A DNA stretch of 64,000 bases from Oikopleura dioica (Eukaryota > Chordata > Appendicularia > Copelata > Oikopleuridae): contig OU015566.1 in assembly GCA_907165135.1 (NCBI GenBank), forward strand, positions 2,978,501 to 3,042,500. The letters are read 5' to 3'. Below are positions 12,005 through 22,562 of this stretch, in pieces (the first letter of the stretch is position 1; the number at the start of each line of letters is the position of its first letter). Position numbers and translations under genes: made by a program. The notes under the pieces are model-generated. The model saw nothing but the letters and a program-made list of their open reading frames with translations. It was not told the DNA's origin and did no database searches.

Positions 12005-12590
12005 TTAAGGGCTCAAATCAGCTGATGCCAAATATTTACCGAAATTCAATTCAGCTAATTTTGGTAAATTTATGGTCGTCATTTGATTGATCTCGCAATC
12101 GACTTCATATTTTCTTGAAAGGAAAACAATAAAGAAATATTGGTCTTTCGTCGTGTTATTCAGCAAAAAAATGTAAAAAGAGATGTTTTTTCAGTATAAT
12201 TTCGGAAGTAGAGCTGTTTACAGTAATGATTCTGTAAGATGCAAATTGAAAAAAGAGATGGTCGAGCCTGAAATGGTGGAAACTTTGGTTCTTTGCTTTA
12301 TGGAGACTTTTTGGCCAATCAGAGGACAGAAAAGCTTGGCTGCGCAAATCAGAGGCCATCTGGTCCTGGAAGAACCAATAAGATTCGCCCATTTTAGGCC
12401 GATTTTGGCCTTGAAACGTGCGGAGATTTGTGTGTTGGAACTGATTTCTTGAGCAAAAAAATGGTCATTCTTTCGGATGGGAGTGTGATGCAACAAAATT
12501 TTCGGAATTCGAACTAGTGTGAGAGCAGGTTACAGTAGAAACAGTTTCGTGATAAAAGTCGCGGTGACTCTTTTTCTTCGTTTTCGTTTT

Positions 12591-13613
12591 CTAGTTCATC
12601 TTATTCTTCAAATCGTCAAGGGCGTCATCGCCAAAGGCAAAGGGCCAGGCTTTGATAACGAGCAGAATGTTGAGGATGGAGGCAGCGACGATCCAGACGA
12701 CGATGAAAATGCCGACGCAGAGGATTTTGAGCGAGTCGCCGCAGTCTTGGCAAGCAGCGATGAAGATACCGAGGACGGTGACGATCAGGAAGAGAGCGGT
12801 GAAGAGGAGGGAGATCAGGGCGCAAATTGTGGTAGCCTGAAAAATTGAAGATTCGATCGAAATTTCTCATTCGAAAAGCAAGTCTGAAAACCATCCTTAC
12901 TTGTCTGAACAAAGACTTACCACAAGCAATTCTTTGCAGTCGAGTTTGATGGCCAAAACACCCATGAGGCCAACGAGGAATGCGAAGAAGGAGCTACCGT
13001 TTCCAGATGCCCTAGTTTTTTTTGGTTTAAAATGGTCCATTGTATTTTCGCTTACATTGATTTTCGATCACCACTTTCAGCACTTCGGTTGGTGATGCAA
13101 GAAAGAATTCCAGGGAGAACGGCGAAGGCGATCTGGATGATGCAGATCCAGAAGATAGCGCCGATGTCGCCCTTAAGATTCTTAAGTTAAGAAGATTGAT
13201 GAGTTCATTTCCCGCGAGGAAGGACTTGAGGTTCGTCAGAAAGCTGGGGCAAATAAAAAATCAGCTGAATTGGTAAACAAGTTATAAATTTATGACGCTG
13301 CAAAAGTAAAAATTCCGCTCATGAAAATAAAATAAACTCTATGATGAGTACCAACAGTGTTAAATACCTTTGCCTTGTCATTGAGGCCGACTGCGCCCAT
13401 GACTCGATCAGCAAAGCCCTCAACAGTCTTGATCCATGGTGTTCCGATTTGAGCCTCTCCAGGCCACCACCAGTCTTCGCCGTAGGATGTTTGGATGTCA
13501 GAAGCTGAATTATCGATAAAGATTCGCATATTACAATTGAGCTCGGCAAACTGTGTGAAAACCTGATTCAGGGTCCCGGAAAAGCTTTGATTAATAATGC
13601 AAAGATCTTTCAT
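12591..13613 (-). CDS. Four-TM membrane protein, copy B
   Basis: Same exons, phases and TM segments as the copy at 8934-9953; one intron is 3 bp longer through a T-run. Just beyond the duplicated unit, at about 14189-14150 on the minus strand, DVSLVRDLIPWDD followed by a GT donor looks like an additional 5' exon that only copy B could use (inference). The N-terminal join is unresolved as in copy A. Confidence 0.65.
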
Positions 13614-14109
13614 GACCCTGACACAGGTCTTTCGACCGGTTGCCGAGCCCAGATGGCTGAGACTTATTTTTCTTCAGAAAAATGTCAAAGAATTTTTTTT
13701 ATTCTGAAATGAATGACTTTCAGCCGAAAAAATTCCTTTATAAAGAGCGAAAAAGGGATAATTTTCCCTTTTTTGATCCCCTTTGAAATTGATATTTCAT
13801 GAAAGAAATAAAGAAAAAGATCGATGGATCGATTTTTAGTAATTAAACCAAGAAATTATCAAGACTTTTACATTTTGTGTTAAAATCTTTGACAAAATCT
13901 AAGTCCAAAATGCTGCAAACATCTATTTTCATAAAAATCTTCATTTGATTAAAGTCTTTGACAAAACCTGAATTCAAGAGCTCTCTAGCAATGCTTCCTT
14001 CTGCCATCTTTCAAAAATCCTTATTTTTAATTCCTCTTTATGAAAACTCGCAAAAAATAAATAAAAAAACAGCTTTAGATTTTGTGAACCTACAAAAAAA
14101 GGAGAACGA

Positions 14110-14961
14110 TCAATTTTGCTGTTTTACATCGTCCCAGGGGATGAGGTCACGGACCAGACTCACGTCTCAGAAGAAAAATACTGTGCTAATTAACCGAGTT
14201 TGGGAGAGATAATGAGCTGCATAAGCTGGTTCCCATTTCCTTTAACGAAAAATCGATCAATAAATTAAAAAAAATTCCTTAAAAAGCGCGAAAAATTACG
14301 GGAAAAACAATCAAATTTAAAGCCTATATAAAAGCAGCTCCCCCTATTTTCAGGTTGACCCCCTTTAAGGGGGCCCCTTATTCAAATAAATAATTACCCT
14401 CTCGAATAATCCGCATTTTATGATAGAGTCTCTCAAAAATTCAACAAAAAATTCAATTCTTTCAAAAATCAGAAAGTGCCATAAAAAGTGATCTCAATGT
14501 CGACTGTTTTACGACCAAGGAGGATCACCTCTCGTAAAGATTTTTCACGCTCGAATCATTAAATTAATCATTATATTATTCAAGCACAAGTTTAGCGAAT
14601 ATGGCAAATTTCTGATGAGACTTTTTAATTAATTTTTTATTTTAAAAATTTCTTACCAATGTCTTCAATTTCGCCGGGAATATCTCTTGCAAATCTCATT
14701 TTTCGCGGATTTCTTTTTCTGGAAATTGTCACTGTACTTTTCAATTTCAAACAAAAAAGTGCGAAGTCGTGAATGGCGAGCTGATTCAGTTTTATCAAAA
14801 GGCCCCAGGCGCCCAGAGGGGAGGCGAAAAACGGCTGACGCACTGTAGCGGGGGCGGGCGATGGTATTCCTCATTCCCGGACGCGATCCATCGAAGAAAG
14901 GGAGAACTGATTTTCAAAATTTATTATGAAAGACACAGGAACGTTTTTATCAAGTTTTGAT
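14110..14961. other. Intergenic; one doubtful minus-strand ORF
   Basis: Holds the possible extra 5' exon of the four-TM gene, a short palindrome (ccccctttaaggggg, 14348-14362) and a 68-aa minus ORF at 14637-14843 with a hydrophobic N-terminal half and a basic tail. The ORF has no clear Kozak or acceptor context and no family resemblance. The rest is AT-rich and featureless to me. Confidence 0.4.
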
Positions 14962-16057
14962 TCACCCGAAATTCTCACAAAGCTCATGAAGGTACTCGGG
15001 CTCATCTGTTTCGTCTTTTTCACAGTCTTCAAGCCCGAAATGGCTGATGCATGCGCTTACATTGTAATAAGTTGATTTCAAGCATGTATTTCCTACTTCA
15101 TAGCATTCTAAAAAATGTTTTTTTGGCTTCGCTTTTTTCTGGCGATCTTTACCTACTTCAAACATATTACAGTGTTTTATAGGATAAAATTTATCCAATA
15201 AACAAATATTTTTTTCATGAAGATCATTCATAAAGTCGCACTCCCTAGGATGTGTGATCACTCTTCTGGTTGTTGTTGTTGTAGTCGTTGTTGTAGTTGT
15301 TGTTGTAGTAGTTGTTGATGTAGTATTTGTTATAGTTCTTGTTGTTGTAGTAGTTGTTGTTGTAGGTGTCTGTGTAGTTGTTCTTGTAGTAGTTGTTGTA
15401 GTTGTAGTTGTAGTAGTTCCAGTTTTTGTTGTTGAAGTTGTTGTTGTCGTGGTTTTTGCTGTTGTAGTTGTTGCTGTGTTTGTTGAAGTCGTTTTTATTA
15501 ATCTTGTGGAAGAAATTGATGGAGAAGTCGTTGAAGCTGTAGCGGTTGTTGAATAAGTTGCCCCAGAAGTTGTGGTGGGTATTGCTATAGAGGTGGCCAT
15601 AGAAATATTCATAGCAGGATGGAACATTCAGATTTGGAAAATTTAGGAGCCACAAAGGTGAACGATTTGAGCATATATAACTATTAACTGGATAAAAAAA
15701 CGCATCGGCAAAACTCAAATTTTTGCGCCATAATGTTCCACCCTGGTCGAATAAGTTGTAGGAGAAATAGACGTGAACATCGTTGTACTGTGAACAGCGT
15801 TTGGATATGTCAAAATGGACGTTGAAGTAGTATTATCGACATCTGGCTTTGTTGCTGGTGCAATCGTTTGCGGGATGGTAATCGCAAGAGTCAAGCAAAT
15901 AAGAACAAACAATACACTCGCAATTACAACCTAAAAAGTTTGTCATCCCAATTCGCAAATTTATTATCAACCCATGGTTTTATTCTTGATTTTTAACTTC
16001 TTGATAATCGCTATCAAGATTTTCTCTCGAATCAGATCTTGCACTTTTGGGTGTCAT
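14962..16057 (-). CDS. Thr-rich type II membrane protein with eight-Cys module, member 1 (possibly disrupted)
   Basis: The N-terminal exon (Met at 16057, MTPKSARSDSRENLDSDYQE) aligns with members 2 and 3. A TM exon from 15930 (VIASVLFVLICLTLAITIP) leads into a long Thr stem of near-pure ACA/ACT codons and the C-terminal module with spacing C-x11-C-x10-C-x6-C-x6-C-x10-C-x8-C-x14-C. The phase-1 intron between Cys 3 and Cys 4 (15108-15153) matches the intron in the other two members and can also be read through in frame. Two oddities: the homologous first exon is one base short, giving an in-frame TAA if the usual donor is used (an earlier GTTAAA donor would rescue it), and a ~120-bp inverted-repeat insertion splits the stem. 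It may be a pseudogene or use unusual introns. Confidence 0.6.
15258..15480. repeat. Thr-codon microsatellite (GTT/TGT/AGT repeats on plus strand)
   Basis: Imperfect trinucleotide repeat that encodes the poly-Thr stem on the minus strand. It makes the plus strand look like a 100-aa poly-Val ORF, which is an artefact. Confidence 0.9.
15616..15744. mobile_element. Short inverted-repeat insertion inside the Thr-stem exon
   Basis: ggatggaacatt at 15616 and aatgttccaccc ending near 15744 are inverted repeats with one mismatch bounding about 110-129 bp. On the minus strand the stem frame (ending STR near 15740) is lost inside and resumes after it (PAMNISMATS), as expected for an inserted TIR fragment or an intron derived from one. 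The edges have no GT-AG. Target duplication not resolved. Confidence 0.45.
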
Positions 16058-16262
16058 TTGATGTTATGCGCGAATATTGAACTGAAGAACTTGCTCTTCT
16101 ATTTGTCTATACTTTCGATAAGGATGACAACTTTGACAGTGTCCAATCGTCGATCTCCGATATCTTTCCTTAGGCGCCTGTTGGTCGCTAGTTTTTATTA
16201 AAAAAGAATTGATGTATTCAGTAGAAAAATAAAAAAGGCAAGCGTGAGCACATTGAAAGTTT

Positions 16263-19200
16263 CTACAAGTCTGAGCCGTGAGCATCGTTGAGCGTCGATC
16301 GAAAATCATTTATGAAGTCAGCGAAAGTTTTGAAAAAGTTTTCCGATTTGATGACCGTCGGGTTTTCGCTGAAAGCCTTCGCGGTTTGAAAAAATTGTCG
16401 ATTCGCCTGAATAAGTGTTGACGAAGGCATAAAAAAGGAGTCTTACCTGAGCCATGGCGATTTCCAAGTCGATGAGGATCTTGTCAGATTGATGAAGATA
16501 TTCTCTTTTTTCGGGGTTTTCAAAGGTTTCTCTGGCGTAAGACAAAGGATTTTTCGAATCAACACTAAGAAAATTTCCCCTTGTTGGTCATTTTATCCAT
16601 CAAAAAAATGCCAAGAATTGAAAACTCCGTCCCTAATAATCTTCGGAAAATTATCCTTTGAATTCACTCTTCTCATCGTGTTAATTTTCTTTGACAGCCA
16701 GTTGCACTCATTTCGGTACCGCTGCATTTCATATCGCAAAGCTCCAAAATGCACTAAAACTCGCACTCAGAAAAAACCGAAAATGTTCAAAATTACCCTT
16801 GGAAGCTTCCGGAACAAACTGCAGTTCTTCTTCAAAATCCAATAAGTCCTCGCCAATAAGCTTAAATATCCAGTTGAGAAAAGAAATCAAAATTTAAATG
16901 TCAGTTTCTTACGCGATTTTGTATAAGGGGCCATTCAATAAAAATTTTATGACAATGAAAATGGCAAAATGGGCGATATAAAAGAAGTTCTTACTCAAGC
17001 AAACTTTCATTCGAGCATTGAGTTGTCAAGAAAAAGGTCAAATTATGAAATTATTTTTAGCGCTTTTTGCAATTTCTCAAGGTTTGGTTGAGTAAATAAA
17101 AACATGAATGAAATTATTTTGTAGCGAATCTGAGATTGTCGGTAACAGATAGTGTTCTTGGGAATCTTGCTGATGGAATCGAAGGTGAGAGGAAGAAAAG
17201 TCGATATGAGAGATAGCTGTCCTTTAGAGCGGGGTCGGACGGTGCCGGTACCAATCCAAAATTGGTACCCGGTACCAAATTTTTGGTACCCGGTACCAAA
17301 AAAATGTCAGAATACCGAGCCAAAATTGATTTTAAAAGGTTAATTCGGTCAATAAATGGAGTTTCTTCACACTTCAGCCGCGGAGCGGACATTAGTTTTT
17401 CGATGATTCAGAAAAAATGCTTGACTTTGGTACCGGATACCAAATTTTTGGTACCGGGTACCAATTTTGGTACCGGGTACCAATTTGGTACCGGCACCGT
17501 CCGTCTCCCCCTTAGAGCGCCCCCTTAACCGTACCCTGGGCTATCCCCCCTAAGGCCTCACGCCCCCCCAACTTCGGTGTCCTGACCCCAATCAAATTTC
17601 ATCCCAGTGACTGACACAGCCCCAAACCCTGTCTACCGAAATGATGATCAATTTTAGTGACAATTTTCGATGGAAAATCGGAGCAAAATGCGACTCATTC
17701 TTGGACAAATTGGTCAAATCCCCAAAAACTGTAAGAAAAATTGCCTTAGTCGGGTCAGAAAGGGTCTTATTTGTCTTTTCAGAGGATATTCCGAACAGAA
17801 TGGACTCGAGAAAACGACCCTTTCGGAAGGTCAACTTTACCGGATTCATTTTGCATCCGGGAAATTCTATGGAATCGAAGCACCGTTTTTCCCCGAGCCG
17901 ACATTCGATTTTAAAATGGTGCCAGTTCCTGAGGAGAAAGAACTGATGCTTTCCGTTCTTATTTCTCCCTATGCCTACAGGTAAAAATCGAAGTAAAACA
18001 TTTCTGAGATGAATTAAAGCACCGACGCGAAAATGGTTCCGAAAGGATCAGGTGCAAGAGCTGTTATTGTAAGTCTCTTCACCCTGCTTCTTGCTTACTG
18101 TAGTTTCTGATACCGCGCAGCAGTAACAATAAACTCACCTTTATTCGTTCGATCAGATCCAAAATCGCCCCCTTCGCCGATTCCCCGGACTCCGATTTGA
18201 TAAAAGTCTTCAAATATTGAAGTTTGAAAGCATTTTCGTTTTCCGACTTTGGCGGGGCTTTTTGATTGACTCGATCAAGGGCTCGGGATTTTTTCTGTTT
18301 TTGGTGTTCTTTTTGGGTCAGAAAATATTCGAAAAGGAGTCTCAAAGTTAATTTTTGACCATTCCTTGAGTCAAAATCAACTTGCAAATTTCTCCGAATT
18401 TCTCGCTTTTTCTCAAGGATGTAGCCGCTTTTGTCATCAGATTGAAGATCGGAAGAATTATGTCTAAAAACCATAAGAAAAAAAACCTCCATTGAAAACA
18501 TACCGCCGCGGCCATCGAACTCCATCTTGAAAATCATGCATTTGAGTCGCAATGGAGCATCAGAAATACTCATCAATGCATGGGCTAGGGCATCAGCTTC
18601 GTTGATTTCAGCTCTTGAATGGATCTTTTCGAGGATTTTTTGTAACTCCTTTTCGTCTGGGAGGTTTCTAGACGAAAGGATCAGAGTTTGTCAGAAATAA
18701 AGGACGCGCTTACTTGAGAAGAGTTTTCAGATGACAGACGTCTAATTTTCCCGGATTTCCGGTAATCAAACATCGAGCGACATCATGTGGTGAGGATCTG
18801 AGATGAGTGAGGAGAATTGAGAGATTTTGCGCCTTCGAATGATGAATCATTGGTTTGATACTTGTCTTGAGCATCGATCGGATTCGACCATCTTTATTTG
18901 GTGTTTCCGCTGAAGACAGATGGTTATGGTTTGGGTTAGGGGTGATAAGAAACGGTAGGATAATTTTCTACCTGGGAGTGGCTCTGGACTTGGTGGAGGA
19001 GGTGGTCTAGCAAAAGAAGTCAACTTCTGCTGAAAACCTAGAATTTTTGTCAGATGAAGAACAACAAAGAAATTTGAACCTGGAGACGTGGGCTCGTTTT
19101 CGTTCTCAAGCGAATCCTCTGAGTGAATACTCGGAGTAGCCGGTGGCGGAAGTGAAGGAGAAGAATCGGTTTTCCAGCATTTTCGTCTTCCACTACCTTT

Positions 19201-20978
19201 TCTAGCGCTCATGTGCCGCGCTTTTGGAGCTTGGAAGTTGATTCCATCGACAGTTCTTCAATTTTGATGAGGGTAAAAATGATGAATAGTCTTACTCATG
19301 TGAGCTGATCATTTTCCGCTGAAGCGCTTTTCTCATCGAAGTTTCATCTGATCCCCCTGAGAAAGACCTGTTACTTCCTGCTGAGCTTGTTCTTCCTCCT
19401 CTTTCAAATCGCCCTTGCACCCGGGAAACTTCTTCTTCTGACAAGAAATTCTCCAAAAATGTGAAAAACTGGGTCCGGTCATAATCAGATGAGGTAAATT
19501 CTTCGCCGAGTTCTAACCCAAGTCTATTGAAGTCCTTGTGACCTCGGTACTCGTTGCAGATTCTCTCCATTCGCGAAATATCCGCTCGGGAAAGGCTGTT
19601 TGGGTGAGTTGGGGAAACAGAAGTCGTGGCGTCCTTGCCGAGTTTCACATTGTCGATGATGACCAAGACGGGGTTTGGGCCGCAGGAGGTCAAAATCTGG
19701 ACGATTTTTGAGCGGTTGAAGTTTTTGATTGAAATTTCATTGACGGAGAGGAGCTGGTCGCCGATTTGAATTCCGGATTTTTCAGCGGGAGAACCAGGCT
19801 TGATGTCTTAAGAGATTAAAGGGTGAATAGGAGCATTATAATAAGGGGCTCACTGTACTAATTTGTAAAGGAGAACTTGACTGTATGTTACCTGAAATAG
19901 TGACTGGATATTCGCCCTTGATCGTAAACCCGAAACCTTCCGATTCGGTCTTCCTAATGACCAGTTTTCTGACATTACCATTATTCATCCTTTCAAAATC
20001 AAGGTCCGGTCTTCGAGGTCGCTCGAATTTCTCAGGGGTAAATCTTTGAACCTACAAAAAACTTGTTCTCTTCCTTGATTTCAAAGAAAATCATTACCTT
20101 CGGAAGGGGCCCGGATTTGGGACGACGAAGGAGTTTTGGAATAGCAGGTGGGGCTGAAGGAAGAATCGGTTGCTGGTTAGGCTTCGTCGACTTCAAAATC
20201 GGCTGTGGCTGGTGGTTATTGTCTTCTTTTCTCCGATTCTCTCTGAGCAAATTGTCGAATCTCGGTCTGTCTGCCGTGGGCAAAAAGCCGCTTAATGAAA
20301 TTTCAAAGACGTTTTCAAAAATTCATGGAATACCGTAATGCATGGAGAATAAACTCCTCAGCCGGGTGGCATAATAACGTCGTTAATTTTTCAAACAGGA
20401 GGTCGAGATTTCGGTCGTGCGTGTAGACCTTTAGAGCGCGAAGCAATCGCTAGAATTAATTATGAATTGACTGGCAAAAGATTAAGTATCTTAAGAACGC
20501 CTTCTGTCTGGGCGCAGGAACCTTTGTGAAAACCTGAGTCAGGGTCCTAAGAGAGACCTCAGAAAGCCACACAGGACCATAACTCAGGTTTCAGTACAGG
20601 GTACCTATCGTAGAGCAGAGTCATTCTGTACCTCATAAGTTTCGAAATGATCATCTCCCAAAGTCTGCTGAAGCGTCTTGAGAAACATCTGGGTCTTGAT
20701 ATCTCCCTGTCCATAAAGCTCAAAGTATCGTTTAGCAGAAATCATCTTCGGCGTTGATTTCTTCCGAACGACTCCTGTTGTTATCATTTGCCCCTTGTGC
20801 TGGCCAATCATTGGGAGAACGATGTCCGTTCCGTTTGAATTTGACATTCCATTAACCTAAAAATTCAATCAGTTCAAGGATGAAATTTTTGATGATGCCT
20901 TGAGTGAAAGGCTAACAGGAACTTCTGGTTGGAAACGATATCTACTGCCATAAATCGTTGTTTCTCTAACAAAAGCCA
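16263..20978 (-). CDS. Delphilin (GRID2IP)-like formin: HHD, PDZ, HHD, FH1, FH2
   Basis: Starts MAFVRETTIYGSRYRF at 20978. In order: a harmonin-homology segment (RYFELYGQGDIKTQMFL), a Pro-rich linker, a PDZ domain (LVIRKTESEGFGFTIKG then GSPAEKSGIQIGDQLLSVNE), a second harmonin-homology segment (DYDRTQFFTFLENFLSEEEV), a short FH1 (ARPPPPPSPEPLP), then FH2 (LPDEKELQKILEKIHSRAEI, LRLKCMIFKMEFDGR, NAFKLQYLKTF, ILDLIERIK). After a 1.26-kb intron FH2 continues LIGEDLLDFEEELQFVPEAS and ends FFKTFADFINDFRSTLND, stop 16265-16263. Delphilins are actin-nucleating scaffolds binding glutamate receptor delta2 in vertebrates; that role is not assumed here. The large intron contains an antisense gene and a hAT-type element. 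The exon join near 20290-20600 is unresolved. Confidence 0.85.
17232..17511. mobile_element. hAT-type MITE of GGTACC palindromes, 280 bp
   Basis: Flanked by the identical 8-bp direct repeat TTAGAGCG (17224-17231 and 17512-17519), the size of a hAT target duplication. The ends are imperfect inverted repeats (ggacggtgccggtaccaa versus ttggtaccggcaccgtcc) and continue as alternating GGTACCxGGTACC units on both sides of an ordinary AT-rich centre. No coding capacity. It lies inside the large intron of the formin gene. Confidence 0.8.
17658..18110 (+). CDS. Transthyretin/HIUase-like domain protein with C-terminal hydrophobic tail (5' end missing)
   Basis: Exons 17658-17730, 17783-17980 and 18020-18110 join in phase. 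The second exon carries the HIUase/transthyretin C-terminal pattern: LYRIHFASGKFYGIEAPFFP, then LMLSVLISPYAYST where enzymes have LLLSPFGYSTYRGS. In true HIUases the protein ends YRGS; here it continues with KMVPKGSGA and a hydrophobic tail ending LFTLLLAYCSF, which looks like a GPI-anchor signal or membrane anchor. The N-terminal part with the HVLD motif is not visible; upstream sequence is Pro/Cys-codon rich and next to a MITE, so the 5' exon may be further away or lost. The gene is nested antisense in an intron of the formin gene, and its last exon ends about 30 bases from the formin exon at 18139. Enzymatic activity is doubtful because catalytic N-terminal residues are unseen. Confidence 0.6.
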
Positions 20979-21617
20979 TTTGGGCTCCGGCAAAATGAAA
21001 AATCTCGACTGACAGTCATCATTGTTTATGTTTTCTTTTTCGAGGGAATTTTTAATGAAGGCAATTTATTATTCATATCAATATTTTTTACAAGGAAAAG
21101 GTAAAATTTGACGGCGAACTGCTTGTTTCCTGTGAGTTCTTTGCAATTTGAATTATGTTAGATTTGTTTCAACTCTGAAAACCATAAAACAATTTCAGTC
21201 ATATGAAAATCTGATTTTTCGTATTTCTCAGAGTTTCAATTTTCGAATGAAATTCTTTTCAACCGTTTCTATCGAACCTTTATCCACTAGAATTTTTAAA
21301 ACTCATCTTACAATATCAAGAAAATTCGGAGTTCTCCTGCCACAAGACGGTGGAGTCAATCGACGCGTGAATTCTCTAAATTGCAGCTCGTTTTTTCTCC
21401 CAGCCATAATTCGTTTTCTCGCTTTTTTCCTCGATCTTTTCGAAACTTCCAAAACTACGAAAATAATTCAACCCCGGCGAATTCAAGCGAAACAAATTCA
21501 TAAATACGGAATCGTGATTTTTTGCTCAGAGAGAACTACATTATTCATGGCGCGAATTTTCTGCTGGAAATGAGACGGAAATTCACATTTTATTTACAGT
21601 AAATTTTTCTAAAAAAA
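20979..21617. other. Intergenic upstream of formin gene
   Basis: Probable promoter region of the formin gene plus the 3' flank of the RASSF-like gene. A 141-aa plus-strand ORF (21148-21573) is present but has no domain, signal or splice support. Confidence 0.4.
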
Positions 21618-22562
21618 TCATACAAGCGTTTCAGCTTTATGAACTTTTTGAACAGGCAAATATTCGTTATCAGAAGAGTCCATCGAACTAAAATCATTTT
21701 AACGCCTTTTTCGAGCGGCTGAATTTCAAACCTGAAGCCAGTATCGGAATCAGAATCCCTCAAATCGTTGAATTTCGAGCAGTTGTTTTCCGAAAAACTC
21801 GGGCGAAGGAGATTGTTCATTGAAGGCCAGCGACATGTCCTTGTTGATTTCATGGAATTCAGGGTTGCTGATCGACGCATTGAGTTTATTGGAGTGTGTT
21901 TGTTGATTTGGGATTTGAGGAGATTTGCTCGATTTTCGATAAATTCCAGATTCTTAAAAAAATATTTTCTACTATCTGAAAAACGGACACCTCAAAGTAC
22001 AACAAGGAAGTCTATATAGAGATTGATTACCTTTTGAATATTCATATTCTCCTGATCAAAATGACCGAGGCAAGTTGGCGCCAGTAATCCGGCAATTTGT
22101 CGGTCTAAACTTGAGATGATCCGTCTTTGCTGCTCGATCTGCTGCTCTTGAAGTAAAATACTCTTGAGACACGCTTCTTCTGCCGTTTCATTTTTGTCTA
22201 AAATTCCTTTCACAAAGAATTTTTTTTGAAACCTACGATTAATAATTTTTAAATGGAGTTCATGATCACCGTCATTTTCTTTCGATCTTCTTGGCAGTCT
22301 TGAAATAATCGTCGAATGGCTTCATTTCGGATAGTCACGTGAAAATAAGAACGAAAAATGTTTCGTTTGAGATTTTTGTGTTTGGCGGATCCGAGTCTTA
22401 AGTCTTCCTGTTTGAGTGCTTCAGGTCCGATCCGTCGGAGGCAGAAATTTTCGTTTCTGACGAAACGTGAAAGGGAAGAACTTTTTTCACGCAAATGACT
22501 TGATATCCGGCTTGATTGGAAGATCGAGGAAAGCTGTTCTTCGACAAGGGCGGATATAACAT
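21618..22562 (-). CDS. N-terminal RASSF (RASSF9/10-like) protein, 5' exon not found
   Basis: The first visible exon, from 22562, reads VISALVEEQLSSIF and FVRNENFCLRRIGPEALKQE, resembling the end of a Ras-association domain. Next is a helical, Gln/Glu-rich region (SILLQEQQIEQQRRIISSLD), then LEFIENRANLLKSQINKHTP. The last exon, reached by a 43-nt intron, gives DSDSDTGFSSMDSSDNEYLP and ends ETLV, matching the SDTGLSSMHS...ETLV-type ending I recall for RASSF9/10. Stop at 21620-21618. These proteins are coiled-coil scaffolds in Ras/Hippo-linked signalling and endosome recycling. The exon 1/2 phase is not certain, and an upstream RA exon should lie beyond 22600. Confidence 0.62.

Larger units (their letters stand above)
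10452..14109. repeat. Tandem duplication, unit B (3,658 bp, contains a TTAA insertion)
   Basis: Direct copy of 7461-10449. It is 669 bp longer, accounted for by the 661-bp element plus its 4-bp TTAA duplication at 11344-12008 and 4 bases of homopolymer difference. Confidence 0.95.

Noticed and set aside
15254..15556. 100-aa poly-valine ORF on the plus strand
   Set aside because: It is the reverse complement of the Thr-codon stem of the minus-strand gene.
21148..21573. 141-aa plus ORF
   Set aside because: No domain, signal peptide, splice site or polyA support; composition is that of random AT-rich sequence.
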